Assembly: GCA_963721725.1 (NCBI GenBank)
Contig: CAVRLX010000016.1
Span: forward strand, 771,427-835,426
DNA: 64,000 nt
Source: RI-153 sp963721725
GTDB lineage: Bacteria; Chloroflexota; Anaerolineae; Caldilineales; Caldilineaceae
Reading direction: 5' to 3'
A model generated the notes under the pieces. The model did no database searches and was not told the origin of the DNA. It saw only the letters and a program-made list of their open reading frames with translations. Position numbers and translations under genes: made by a program. This document shows, one piece after another, positions 1-9,086 of this stretch (its first letter is position 1; the number at the start of each line of letters is the position of its first letter).

Positions 1-43
1 TGTGGATGTTCAACAAGAGGAGGTTGTGAGATGGATAAGGTAG
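1..43 (+). CDS. xisH: XisH-like protein, C-terminal end only
   Basis: An open frame enters from the left edge and stops with TAG at 41-43, reading VDVQQEEVVRWIR. XisH proteins of the fdxN-element excision family end in a similar hydrophobic/acidic stretch followed by a WI-type terminus, and xisH normally lies directly upstream of xisI, overlapping it. Here the frame overlaps the xisI start by 13 bases. Only about 13 residues are visible, so the call rests mainly on the neighbour. Confidence 0.5.
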   Translation, partial: VDVQQEEVVRWIR

Positions 44-372
44 AAGAGTATCAACAGGTGATTATCAACGTTCTCGAAGAACAACCTGATATTTTATACG
101 ATGAAGAGCAAGAGGGTGTGGCCATCCATTCAATCTATGATCAAGTACATCATCGATTCATGATCTATAGAACTGGCTGGAGCGCCAAACAGCGGATTAA
201 CTCAGTCATTCTTTATGTACATCTCAAAGATAGTAAAATCTGGATTGAAGAGGATTGGACGGAAGACGGCATCGTCCCCGCTCTTTTGGAGGCGGGTATT
301 CCTAAAGAAGATATTGTGCTGGGGTTTCGTCATCCCACCCTGCGCACGTTAACCGATTTCGCAGTGGCTTGA
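31..372 (+). CDS. xisI: XisI family protein (fdxN element excision controlling factor-like)
   Basis: A 113-residue protein of the usual XisI length. Family hallmarks are visible: an N-terminal MDKVEEYQQVI helix, the GWSAKQRINSVILYVHLKD strand pair, the KIWIEEDWTEDGI segment and the near-invariant C-terminal IPKEDIVLGFRHP motif. Ribosome binding site AGAGGAGG lies at 16-23, 7 bases before the ATG. XisI was named for controlling excision of a cyanobacterial DNA element, but xisHI pairs are scattered through cyanobacteria and Chloroflexota without such elements. They may instead form a toxin-antitoxin-like or nuclease-linked pair; the actual role here is unknown. Family assignment is confident, function is not. 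Confidence 0.88.
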   Translation: MDKVEEYQQVIINVLEEQPDILYDEEQEGVAIHSIYDQVHHRFMIYRTGWSAKQRINSVILYVHLKDSKIWIEEDWTEDGIVPALLEAGIPKEDIVLGFRHPTLRTLTDFAVA

Positions 373-376
373 CCGT

Positions 377-2809
377 ATGCGTCAACCCTGGCTCCTTGCC
401 CAACCCGCCACGCCCTCTGCCGAACTGCGCGCCGCCGTGGGGGGAGATCCCCTGGTGGCGCAACTGCTGGCCCAGCGTGGCTTTGACACGCCTGCCAAAG
501 CGCTGCCCTTTCTGCACATCGACCGCTACACGCCCACCCCACCCGAAGCCCTCGTCGGGCTGGACCGTGCCGCCCATCTGCTGCACAAGGCGCTGACCAA
601 CGGCGACAACATCCTCGTTTGGGGTGATTTCGATGTGGATGGACAGACCAGCACATCGCTGTTGGTGGCGGCGCTGCGCGATCTGGGCACAGACGAGCAG
701 ATCCGCTTTCACGTGCCCAACCGCTTCAGCGAAAGCCACGGCATCCGCCCGCCCAAACTGCGCGAATATCTCAGCGATCCGTCATTTCGGCCCCAATTAC
801 TATTAACCTGTGACACGGGCATTGCCGACAGCGCCGGCGTGGGCATAGCAAAGGACGCCGGGCTGACCGTCGTCGTCACCGATCACCATGATCTCACCGC
901 CGAGTTTGCCGATTGCGAGCTGGGCGCTGATCCCCCCTGCGGCGAAGATCCCGCCAGCGTGGGCGGCGAAAGCGTGCGCCGCGCCGACGCCATTGTCAAC
1001 CCCAAGTTTCAAAAGCTGGACGATCCGCTGCGCACACTGCCCGGCGTGGGCGTGGCCTATAAGCTGGTGCAGCGCCTCTATGAGCTGGCCGGGCGCGCGG
1101 GTGAAGCCGAGAAATTTCTTGATCTGGTGGCGCTGGGCATTGTCGCCGACGTGGCCGAACAGGTGCATGATGCCCGCTATCTGCTGCAACTGGGGCTGGA
1201 CAAGTTGCGCCGCACCCAGCGTATCGGCCTCAAAGCACTGATGAACAATGCCCGCGTCAACCCCGACACGCTCAACGCCGAGGATATTGGCTTTCAGCTT
1301 GGCCCGCGCATGAACGCCCTCGGTCGGCTGGAAGATGCCACCGTTGCCGTGGAATTGCTCACCACGCGCAACGCCATCCGCGCCGGGGAGTTGGCCGCCC
1401 GCATGGAGCGGCTTAACAACGAGCGCCGCTTGCTCACCAGCCAGATCAGCAGCACCGCCTTTGAGATCCTCGACCGCAACCCGACCTATCTTGATTTTAA
1501 CGCCATTGTGCTGGCCCACCCGCAGTGGCACGCCGGCATTGTGGGCATTGTGGCTTCGCGCATTGTAGAGGAGTTCAACAAGCCCGCCGTGCTCATGCTC
1601 AACCCGCCCGGCGAACCTGCCCGCGGCAGCGCCCGCAGCACCCCCGGCGTGGACATTGGCGCGTCGATTGCCGCCTGTGCCGACATGCTCATCGGCCACG
1701 GTGGACATCCCGGCGCGGCGGGGCTGTCGCTGCCCGCCGAGAACATCGACCGCTTTCGGCGCGAACTCAGCCGTCAAATTGAGAATCACCGCATCGACGC
1801 TGGCCCCGAAGGGCTGCGTATTGACGCCGAGATCCCTTTTTACAATCTTAGCTTGCCCCTGGTGGAGCAGATCGAACGGCTGGCGCCCTTTGGCAACGGC
1901 AACCCCAAGCCGATCTTTATGAGCCGCAATCTCAGCGTGGCCGATGATCGGCGCATTGGCAAAGATGGCACACACCGCCGCTTGCTGCTGCAAGATGAAG
2001 CGGGCAACAAGGCTCCTGTGATCTGGTTTCGCGGGGCGGATGTGGAATTGCCCGCCGGACCGATTGATTTTGCCTATTCGCTTGCCATCAACGAGTACAA
2101 GGGAGAACGTTCGCTGCAACTGGGCTATGTAGATAGCCGCGCCACCGAACGCCCGTCCATTGCCGTGGTGGAAAAAAGCACGCCAGCGCGCCCCATCCAC
2201 GATCTGCGTCAGGAGTCGGTGCGTCCCTCAGATGTGCCGCCACCGGAGACCGCTTTTTGGTTGGCCGAAGGAACTACTGTTAACAGTATGTCCGAAACCT
2301 ATCGAGGAAACTTCCGCGCGTACTATCGCATGGCGGCGGGCAAAGATAGCCGGGGGAAATCCCTGGTGCTGTGGAGTATTCCCCCCTCTGCCGAAATCCT
2401 GAGATGGCTGGTGGAGACGCTAGACCCGTCCGCCATCTATTTGGTGGGCAACGACACCGCCGACGACTCGATGGAAGGCACGCTCAAAGCCGTGGCGAGC
2501 ATGGCGAAATATGCGCTAAGCCGGGACGGGCGTCTGCCTGTGGATCAACTGGCGGCGCGCATCGGCAGCACTGAAGCCGTGATCCGGCACTGCTTGCTCT
2601 GGCTGGAAGTGAAACAGCTTGTGCAACTTGTGGCGTGGGAAAATGACGACATCGCACAGATTGCGCCGGGGGATGGCAGCACGCGCAGCGAAGCCGAGCG
2701 CGACATTTTGCAGGCCGAGTTGGAAGAACAACTAGCGGAAGTGCGCGCCTATCGGCGCTTTTTCAAGCGGGCGAAGGTGGCAGAGTTGGGGCTGGCACTC
2801 GGTAAATAG
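377..2809 (+). CDS. recJ: Single-stranded-DNA-specific exonuclease RecJ, long form
   Basis: A 5'-3' single-strand DNA exonuclease of the DHH phosphoesterase superfamily, acting in recombination and mismatch repair. Motif I DFDVDG lies near residues 83-88 (metal-binding Asp residues) and the DHH signature TDHHD near residue 170. The DHHA1 region contains GGHPGAAGLSLP near residues 440-452, followed by an OB-like nucleic-acid-binding part (RLAPFGNGNPKPIF). At 810 residues it is longer than the usual 550-600. The extra 200 or so C-terminal residues include a winged-helix-like stretch (LPVDQLAARIGSTEAVIRHCL) and a charged coiled helix. The ATG lies 4 bases after the xisI stop, with no clear ribosome binding site, which suggests translational coupling. 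Confidence 0.93.
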   Translation: MRQPWLLAQPATPSAELRAAVGGDPLVAQLLAQRGFDTPAKALPFLHIDRYTPTPPEALVGLDRAAHLLHKALTNGDNILVWGDFDVDGQTSTSLLVAALRDLGTDEQIRFHVPNRFSESHGIRPPKLREYLSDPSFRPQLLLTCDTGIADSAGVGIAKDAGLTVVVTDHHDLTAEFADCELGADPPCGEDPASVGGESVRRADAIVNPKFQKLDDPLRTLPGVGVAYKLVQRLYELAGRAGEAEKFLDLVALGIVADVAEQVHDARYLLQLGLDKLRRTQRIGLKALMNNARVNPDTLNAEDIGFQLGPRMNALGRLEDATVAVELLTTRNAIRAGELAARMERLNNERRLLTSQISSTAFEILDRNPTYLDFNAIVLAHPQWHAGIVGIVASRIVEEFNKPAVLMLNPPGEPARGSARSTPGVDIGASIAACADMLIGHGGHPGAAGLSLPAENIDRFRRELSRQIENHRIDAGPEGLRIDAEIPFYNLSLPLVEQIERLAPFGNGNPKPIFMSRNLSVADDRRIGKDGTHRRLLLQDEAGNKAPVIWFRGADVELPAGPIDFAYSLAINEYKGERSLQLGYVDSRATERPSIAVVEKSTPARPIHDLRQESVRPSDVPPPETAFWLAEGTTVNSMSETYRGNFRAYYRMAAGKDSRGKSLVLWSIPPSAEILRWLVETLDPSAIYLVGNDTADDSMEGTLKAVASMAKYALSRDGRLPVDQLAARIGSTEAVIRHCLLWLEVKQLVQLVAWENDDIAQIAPGDGSTRSEAERDILQAELEEQLAEVRAYRRFFKRAKVAELGLALGK

Positions 2810-2865
2810 TCAACAATCACTGATCGATGTACACACGACAACGATAGCGGAGAGCGTGAAGAAGC

Positions 2866-3801
2866 ATGGTGCGAAAAATTTTGGGCACAGTGGCAGGTCT
2901 ATCTCTGGTGGGCGCGTTGCTTTACGGCTTCCTCAACCGTGGTGATCTGATCTTTTGGTGGAATTTGTGGCGGGCTTCGCAGGCGGGCGAACGTTTCTAC
3001 GACAGCTACGAGCATCTGGCACGCGATGTAATGTTTGACCCCAGTTTTGATGTACGGCTGGATGTCTACAGCCCGCCCAGCGGTGAGAATCACCCTGTGT
3101 TGATTTTTGTTCACGGCGGCGGCTGGGACAAATACGACAAAAAGCTCTTTGCGCCTGTAGCGCTGAAGCTTGTGCCGCAAGGGCTGGTGGTGGTGATCCC
3201 CGACTATACACTTTATCCCAACGCGGGGTATGCCCAGATGGCATCGGAAATGGCGGCGGCCACAGCCTGGACCTTTGATCACATTGCCGACTATGGCGGC
3301 GATCCGCACAAGGTGATCATTGCCGGCCACTCCGCCGGTGGGCATCTGGCCGGGCTGGTAGCATTGGATCCACAATTCTTGGCGGCATATAATCACACAC
3401 CAACAGAACTAAGCGGATTTCTAGGGCTGAGCGGCGTCTATGATGTGAACGCGCAGATGGCCTTTGAGCGGTCCAAAGAGAGCGGCGCGCCTGTGATGAC
3501 GGCGGTGATGGGCGGTGAGGCCAACTTTGCCGCAGCCTCGCCAAACGCCTATATTTCCGCCGCTGCGCCCCCTACGCGGCTGATCCACGGCGCGCTGGAT
3601 GATGTTGTGCCGCTCTCGATCAGTGAGGCATTTCAGGCCCAGTTACGCAGCGCCAACGTTGACAGCGAATTGATCGTCTATCCACAAGCGGAACACACCG
3701 ACTATTTCTTCGCTGGCCTCAGCGACGACAACGCGCCGATTATCCGCGATATTGTTGGCTTTTTCCGCGATCGCACGGGATTAGGCGAACCCTCGCCGTG
3801 A
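2866..3801 (+). CDS. Alpha/beta hydrolase, BD-FAE/carboxylesterase type, membrane-anchored
   Basis: A 311-residue esterase-like enzyme. A hydrophobic segment near residues 4-22 (ILGTVAGLSLVGALLYGFL) should act as an uncleaved anchor or signal. The oxyanion motif HGGGW follows LIFV, the nucleophile Ser sits in GHSAGG, the acid Asp in DDVVPLS, and the His in EHTDY, so the triad is complete. The architecture matches the kynurenine-formamidase/BD-FAE branch of the hormone-sensitive-lipase-like family; the substrate cannot be read from sequence. A purine-rich stretch (GGAGAGCGTGAAGAAG) precedes the start. It ends 38 bases before the NRPS genes, so it may be co-transcribed with them, but nothing else ties it to the pathway. 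Confidence 0.85.
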   Translation: MVRKILGTVAGLSLVGALLYGFLNRGDLIFWWNLWRASQAGERFYDSYEHLARDVMFDPSFDVRLDVYSPPSGENHPVLIFVHGGGWDKYDKKLFAPVALKLVPQGLVVVIPDYTLYPNAGYAQMASEMAAATAWTFDHIADYGGDPHKVIIAGHSAGGHLAGLVALDPQFLAAYNHTPTELSGFLGLSGVYDVNAQMAFERSKESGAPVMTAVMGGEANFAAASPNAYISAAAPPTRLIHGALDDVVPLSISEAFQAQLRSANVDSELIVYPQAEHTDYFFAGLSDDNAPIIRDIVGFFRDRTGLGEPSP

Positions 3802-3839
3802 AGTAAACTCACCCAACTTTAGAGTAGAGAGAAATCATC

Positions 3840-5738
3840 GTGAATTCCCAACGACAGATTCCCGAATGGCAGCAAGCCATCATCGACAAATGTTATCACC
3901 CGACGGGCGTGTGGGAGAAGTTTCCAGAGAGCGAATACGAAACCTCTGTCCCGGCGCGCTTCGAAAAAATCGTAGCCCGCTTTCCCGACCGGCTAGCAAT
4001 CGTAGACGATCAGCAGAGTTTGACCTACGCCGAACTCAACGCCGCGGCCAACCGGGTGGCGCATGGGTTATTGGAACGACTTGGGACCGATCCGGAGCCT
4101 GTCGCCCATCTTTTTGAGCACAGTGCAGAGGCGGTGATCGCACTATTGGGCGTTATTAAGGCGGGAAAATTCTATGTGCCGTTGGACATACGCTGGCCTG
4201 TAGAACGGTTGCGCCAGGCCTATACTGTGCTAGATGGCAAGTTGCTGCTGACCGATGCACCGAATCAAGCCCTAGCTATCTCCGTCACTGATAGCCCGGT
4301 TGCCGTGGTTACGATTGCCCAGTGGGACGGCTGTTCCACCGCTGATCCATTGATTCTGATCGGCCCAGACACCTATTTTTATATCGTCTTTACCTCTGGC
4401 TCGACAGATGCACCAAAGGGCGTGATCGATGTGCATCGCAATGTCCTGCGCTATGCAGGACTGTTTATCAACAGTCCTCACATCTGCCCCGAGGACCGAA
4501 TCCCTCTCTTCCCGCGGTTGAGTTTTAGTGGCAGCAAGCGGCCCATGTGGGGTACACTGCTCTCTGGTTCCAGTCTCTTTATCTATGATATTTATCGGAA
4601 GGGCATCGCCGGTTTGCCAGAGTGGATCAATCAACACAAGCTAACGATTTTCGATTCCACACCTTCGGTCTTCCGAACCCTGCCAGAGTTTATGTGTGAT
4701 TCAGGTCTGTTTTCCACGGTTAGACTTATTAATTTGGGTGGTGACGCTGTTCTGCCGGAGGATATACGCATTTATCGAGAGCTATTTCCTGATACAACGA
4801 TCTTGCGCAATGGTCTTGGCGCGACGGAAGCCAAGAGCAGCGCAGAGTTACTTTGCGATAAGGCCACCCTCGAAAAGGGAGAAATCCCATCGGTTGGTTG
4901 GCCATTTTCGGATATTGAATTTCTCATTGTTGATGAAGAAGGACAGCCTCTACCGCCTGGGAACCCGGGACAGATGGTCGTTCATACCCGCTTTGTTTCA
5001 CCTGGTTATTGGAGAGACCCGGCTTTGACTCTTCAGAAATTTCGACCGGACCCGGAGAGACCGGGGCTTGTCTACTATTTCACAGGCGATCTGGGCCGTA
5101 TTGAGGAAGACGGACAAATCTACCATCTGGGCCGAGTCGATTCTCAGGCCAAGGTCCGCGGACAACTGGTTGATTTCGGTGAAATTGAGCGCGCATTGTT
5201 AGCTGTGGACGGAATTACAGAAGCTGTCGTAGGTCTTTACGGGAACGAACCACAGGATCAACATCTCTTTGCCTGGTTTGTCTATAAAGGCGTTGAACCC
5301 CGGCCAACCACTTCGTTTCTCCGGCAGAAGCTGACAGAGCAGTTGCCGTCCCAATCGATTCCATCCCGGTTTTATCTCACAGACCGATTGCCGCTGAATA
5401 GTAATGGTAAGATTGATCGCACAGCGATTCCTGCGCCGGGGACGAAGCGACCGCATCTGGACAACGAGTATTCTGCCCCCCGAACCCCCCTTGAAGAGAT
5501 AGTCGTTGCTATCTGGACTGACATTCTCGGCCTAGACAAGATCGGCATCCACGACCCCTTCCTTGACCTGGGCGGCCACTCCCTGCAAGCTATGCGCATC
5601 GCCGCCAGAGTGCAAGACGAGTTCGGCGTGGAGATTCCCCTGGCCGAGTTGTTTGCGGCGGCGACGGTGGCGGAGATGGCTGTGGTTGTGACCGCTATGT
5701 TACTCGAAAATTCCAATTCTGCAGAGAAAGTTTTATGA
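3840..5738 (+). CDS. NRPS adenylation-carrier didomain protein (A-PCP), first copy
   Basis: Activates a carboxylic acid with ATP and loads it on its own carrier domain. GTG start. The A domain (about 35-520) has core motifs FTSGSTDAPKGV (near 182), the A5-type GLGATEAKSS, FTGDLGR, KVRGQLVDFGEIE and LPLNSNGKIDR with the catalytic Lys. The PCP (about 545-615) has DLGGHSLQAM with the phosphopantetheine Ser near 580. There is no condensation domain. The substrate pocket is odd: where amino-acid-activating domains carry Asp235, this one reads FSGSK, so Ser replaces Asp. This suggests a substrate lacking a free alpha-amino group, or a non-standard one. The next gene is a paralogue, overlapping it by 4 bases. 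Confidence 0.9.
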   Translation: MNSQRQIPEWQQAIIDKCYHPTGVWEKFPESEYETSVPARFEKIVARFPDRLAIVDDQQSLTYAELNAAANRVAHGLLERLGTDPEPVAHLFEHSAEAVIALLGVIKAGKFYVPLDIRWPVERLRQAYTVLDGKLLLTDAPNQALAISVTDSPVAVVTIAQWDGCSTADPLILIGPDTYFYIVFTSGSTDAPKGVIDVHRNVLRYAGLFINSPHICPEDRIPLFPRLSFSGSKRPMWGTLLSGSSLFIYDIYRKGIAGLPEWINQHKLTIFDSTPSVFRTLPEFMCDSGLFSTVRLINLGGDAVLPEDIRIYRELFPDTTILRNGLGATEAKSSAELLCDKATLEKGEIPSVGWPFSDIEFLIVDEEGQPLPPGNPGQMVVHTRFVSPGYWRDPALTLQKFRPDPERPGLVYYFTGDLGRIEEDGQIYHLGRVDSQAKVRGQLVDFGEIERALLAVDGITEAVVGLYGNEPQDQHLFAWFVYKGVEPRPTTSFLRQKLTEQLPSQSIPSRFYLTDRLPLNSNGKIDRTAIPAPGTKRPHLDNEYSAPRTPLEEIVVAIWTDILGLDKIGIHDPFLDLGGHSLQAMRIAARVQDEFGVEIPLAELFAAATVAEMAVVVTAMLLENSNSAEKVL

Positions 5739-7645
5739 ATTCCCAACGACAAATTCCCGAATGGCAGCAGGCCATTATTGACAAATGCTATCATCCGACG
5801 GGCGAGTGGGAGGAGTTTCCAGAGAGCGAATATGAAACCTCCATCCCGGCTCGTTTTGAGAAGATCGCGGCACGCTATCCTGACCGGCTAGCCGTGGTTG
5901 ACGATCAGCAGAGTTTGACCTACGCCGAACTCAACGCCGCGGCCAACCGGCTGGCGCATGGGTTACTGGCGCGGCTGGGACCAGGATCCGAACCGGTAGT
6001 CCATCTATTTGCACATACAATAGACGCTGTTGTTGCGTTGCTGGGCATTGTGAAGGCGGGTAAATTTTACACGCCGCTGGATGCCCGCTCACCTGCGGAC
6101 TATCTGCATCAAATTTTGGGGCAGCTAGAGAGTCGGCTGGTGTTAACTGATGAAGCCAACCGCAGCCTTGCTGAAGCGATGGCGGATGGGCTGGCCGCCG
6201 TCTGCACATCTGCCGCTGTCGCGGGGGAAGCCGATCACAACCCAGCCGTTGCGGTCGCCCCAGATGACTATTTGTATGTTGTCTTTACATCCGGTTCCAC
6301 CGGTACACCCAAAGGCGTGATTGAAAACCAGCGCAACGCCCTGCGTTTTGCTGCTTCGTATGTCAACACCCATCACATTTGCCCAGAAGATCGGGGGGTT
6401 CTGTCCCAATTTCTTAGCTTCAGCGGCAGCAAGCAGACCCTCTTTGGCACACTGCTCTCCGGTTCATGCCTCATATTCTACGATATGCAACGGCATGGCG
6501 TTAGTGCCCTGCCCACCTGGGTTTATCTGCACAGCATAACTATTTTGACGATTGCACCGGCCATCTTTCGCCTGCTCGTTGAAAGCGACCAAAATCAGGC
6601 AGAGTTTGCATCGGTGCGTCTAGTGCGCGTGGGTGCAGATCGGATTTTGCCGGTGGACTTGGCCGTTTTCTGCCGTCTAATGCCAAATACGGCCATTTTG
6701 CGTACCAGTTTGGGGGCAAGCGAGGCAAAAACTTCCTCAGAGATATTCTATGATAAGGCTTGGGCTGGCAAAACAGAAAAGGTCTCTATGGGCTGGCCCA
6801 TGCTTGGCATAGAGATGCTCATCCTGGATGACGCGGGGGATCCAGTAGAGCCGGGCGAAACCGGAGAGATCATTGTGCATAGCCGCTTTGTTTCGCCTGG
6901 CTACTGGAAAGATCCAGCTTTGACTGCACAAAAGTTTCACGCAGACCCGGTTGCAAACGGATTTTTTTACTACCATTCAGGCGATTTGGGATACATCGGC
7001 AAAGATGGACAAATCTACTTTTTGGGTCGCAAGGATTTCCAGGTGAAAATTCGCGGGCAGCGGGTGGAGTTGGGCGAGATTGAACAGGCTTTGTGGTCTG
7101 TCAAAGGCGTCACTGGCGCAGTGGCGGGGATCCGAGGGGATTCGCCCGATTCGGCCCAACTGATCGCGTGGATAGAATGCCAGGGTGATACCCCAGCCCC
7201 CACGGCTTCGTATCTGCGTCGGTGGTTGGCCGAGCGTCTGCCGCCCCACATGATCCCCCAACGGTTCGTTTTTTTGGATCGCTTTCCCCTTAACCTCAAC
7301 GACAAAATTGACCGCTTGAGCTTGCCCATGCCAACAAGCCAACGGCCATGGCTGGATAGCCTCTATCTTCCTCCACAGACCCCGCTTGAAATCGAAGTTG
7401 CCCAGGTCTGGAGCGAAGTTTTGGAGATCGACGAGATCGGCATCCACGACCCCTTTCTGGATCTGGGCGGCCACTCCCTGCAAGCCATGCGCATCGCCGC
7501 CAGAGTGCAAGACGAGTTCGGCGTGGAGATTCCGCTGGCCGAACTTTTCGCGGCAGCGACAGTGGCGGAGATGGCTGTGGTGGTGACGGCTGCGCTGGTC
7601 GGCGATTCGGCTACAAATCTATCTGAGGTGCATTTCAATGTCTGA
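5735..7645 (+). CDS. NRPS adenylation-carrier didomain protein (A-PCP), second copy
   Basis: A 636-residue paralogue of the preceding gene, starting at an ATG that overlaps its stop (ATGA). A-domain motifs: FTSGSTGTPKGV (near 183), SLGASEAKTS, YHSGDLGY, KIRGQRVELGEIE and LNLNDKIDR. The PCP has DLGGHSLQAM with the carrier Ser near 580. As in the first copy, the Asp235 position is Ser (FSGSK), while other pocket positions differ, so substrates may be related but not identical. The first 240 bases and the carrier-coding 160 bases are nearly identical between the copies, and the middle is diverged. It overlaps the following condensation-domain gene by 8 bases, so the three form one translation-coupled assembly line. 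Confidence 0.9.
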   Translation: MNSQRQIPEWQQAIIDKCYHPTGEWEEFPESEYETSIPARFEKIAARYPDRLAVVDDQQSLTYAELNAAANRLAHGLLARLGPGSEPVVHLFAHTIDAVVALLGIVKAGKFYTPLDARSPADYLHQILGQLESRLVLTDEANRSLAEAMADGLAAVCTSAAVAGEADHNPAVAVAPDDYLYVVFTSGSTGTPKGVIENQRNALRFAASYVNTHHICPEDRGVLSQFLSFSGSKQTLFGTLLSGSCLIFYDMQRHGVSALPTWVYLHSITILTIAPAIFRLLVESDQNQAEFASVRLVRVGADRILPVDLAVFCRLMPNTAILRTSLGASEAKTSSEIFYDKAWAGKTEKVSMGWPMLGIEMLILDDAGDPVEPGETGEIIVHSRFVSPGYWKDPALTAQKFHADPVANGFFYYHSGDLGYIGKDGQIYFLGRKDFQVKIRGQRVELGEIEQALWSVKGVTGAVAGIRGDSPDSAQLIAWIECQGDTPAPTASYLRRWLAERLPPHMIPQRFVFLDRFPLNLNDKIDRLSLPMPTSQRPWLDSLYLPPQTPLEIEVAQVWSEVLEIDEIGIHDPFLDLGGHSLQAMRIAARVQDEFGVEIPLAELFAAATVAEMAVVVTAALVGDSATNLSEVHFNV

Positions 7646-9086
7646 TCTCACCCAACGCATCGCTCAGATGCCCATTGAAGAACGCATTCGCCTGGAAGAG
7701 CGGCTGCTGGCCGGACGCAAAAATGGTAGCGCCCAGCGCATCCCCCGCCGTGGCGACGACGGTCCCGCGCCCCTCTCCTTCACCCAGGAACGGCTCTGGT
7801 TCCTGGCCCAGTTGGAACCGGAGTCAGCGGCCTACAACGAAACGCAGATCATCCGCCTCAACGGCCCGCTCGACATTTCCGCTCTGGATCGTAGTCTGGA
7901 CTCACTGACCGAACGCCATGATTCTTTACGCGTCTGCTTTCGCGAAATCGACGGCCAAGTGATGCAGGTGGCGGAGCCGCTGTCGCCCCAGCGCATGCCG
8001 ATTGTCGATCTGCACACGCTGGCTGGCGATACGCAGATGGTCGCAGCTTGGACGGAAATTGACACAATCACTGCTCGAGTCTTCGATCTGACCCAGCCAC
8101 CCCTTTGGCGCGCCGCTCTCATTCGACTGGCAGATGACGACCACATTTTTGTACGCGTCACCCATCATAGCATCAGCGATGGCTGGTCGAGCGGTATTTT
8201 CTGGCGTGAACTGCGCCATTTCTACGCGGCTTACAGTAGCCATCAACAACCTTCCCCGCTGCCCGAACTGCCCGTCTCCTACGCTGATTTCTCCGTTTGG
8301 CAACGCCAGCACTTGCAAGGCGAACGTTTGACGAAACTAGTGGAGTATTGGCGTTCACGGTTGGCAGGAATCGAACCGCTCAATCTGCCCACCGATCGGC
8401 CACGCCCACTCCAACCTAGCCATATGGGAAAGTTTCATTCTTTCCACTTGCCCCCGGAGTTGAGCGAATCCTTGAAAAAGCTGGCACGTGCCTCCAACGT
8501 CAGTCTCTATATGCTACTGCTGGCCGCCTTTCAGGTTCTGCTGCATCGCTACAGCGGCCAGGACGATATTGCGGTGGGGTCGCCCATTGCCAACCGCACC
8601 CGGCCAGAGATTGAAGGCCTATACGGCTTCTTCGTGAATACCCTCGTCATGCGCGCCGACTGTGGAGGCAACCCCACCTTTCGCAACCTCTTGGCCCAAG
8701 TCCGTCAAAACGCCCTGGCTGCCTATGCAAATCAGGATCTTCCCTTTGAAAAGCTGGTGGAAGAAGTACATCCTGTGCGGGACATGAGCCGTAATCCACT
8801 GTTCGATGTGATGTTCGCTCTTCAGAATACGCCCAAAACGGACGTAGAGGTAGCCGGGACAATTGTCCACCGACTTGACAGGGCAGTGACGACCAGTAAA
8901 TTCGACCTGAGCCTCTTTCTATATGAACGTGATGGGACGATTGATGGCCGAATGGAGTATGCCACCGACTTGTTTGACGTGGCCACCATCCAGCGCATGG
9001 CAGGCCACTTCCAGACACTCCTGGCAGGTATTGTCGCCAATCCGGACTCTCCCGATCGGAGAATTGCCTCTGCTCACCGAATCTGA
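7638..9086 (+). CDS. NRPS C-A-PCP-TE protein, segment 1: condensation domain
   Basis: First part of a C-A-PCP-TE synthetase that would read 7638-11715 (about 1,358 residues) but is split by four frame breaks. This segment has an N-terminal docking-like helix (about 1-30) and a condensation domain with LSFTQERLWFL (C1), the intact catalytic HHSISDGW (near residue 175), YADFSVWQR, the VGSPIANRT and FFVNTLVMR motifs and NQDLPFEKLVEE. The complete HHxxxDG suggests an active peptide-bond-forming LCL-type domain. The frame runs off at about 9056, where one extra base (around CCCGATCGG) shifts it; the A domain continues in the next frame. A missing two bases would give the same shift. Confidence 0.88.
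   Translation: MSDLTQRIAQMPIEERIRLEERLLAGRKNGSAQRIPRRGDDGPAPLSFTQERLWFLAQLEPESAAYNETQIIRLNGPLDISALDRSLDSLTERHDSLRVCFREIDGQVMQVAEPLSPQRMPIVDLHTLAGDTQMVAAWTEIDTITARVFDLTQPPLWRAALIRLADDDHIFVRVTHHSISDGWSSGIFWRELRHFYAAYSSHQQPSPLPELPVSYADFSVWQRQHLQGERLTKLVEYWRSRLAGIEPLNLPTDRPRPLQPSHMGKFHSFHLPPELSESLKKLARASNVSLYMLLLAAFQVLLHRYSGQDDIAVGSPIANRTRPEIEGLYGFFVNTLVMRADCGGNPTFRNLLAQVRQNALAAYANQDLPFEKLVEEVHPVRDMSRNPLFDVMFALQNTPKTDVEVAGTIVHRLDRAVTTSKFDLSLFLYERDGTIDGRMEYATDLFDVATIQRMAGHFQTLLAGIVANPDSPDRRIASAHRI

Noticed and set aside
803..2200. A 465-residue minus-strand frame under recJ
   Set aside because: Antisense shadow of the clearly coding recJ frame with DHH motifs; composition is Gly/Ala/Val/His-rich with no family features.
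2866..3801. Assigning the alpha/beta hydrolase as a dedicated type II thioesterase of the NRPS
   Set aside because: It has an N-terminal membrane anchor and BD-FAE-type HGGGW/GHSAGG motifs, unlike type II thioesterases, and only adjacency links it to the cluster.
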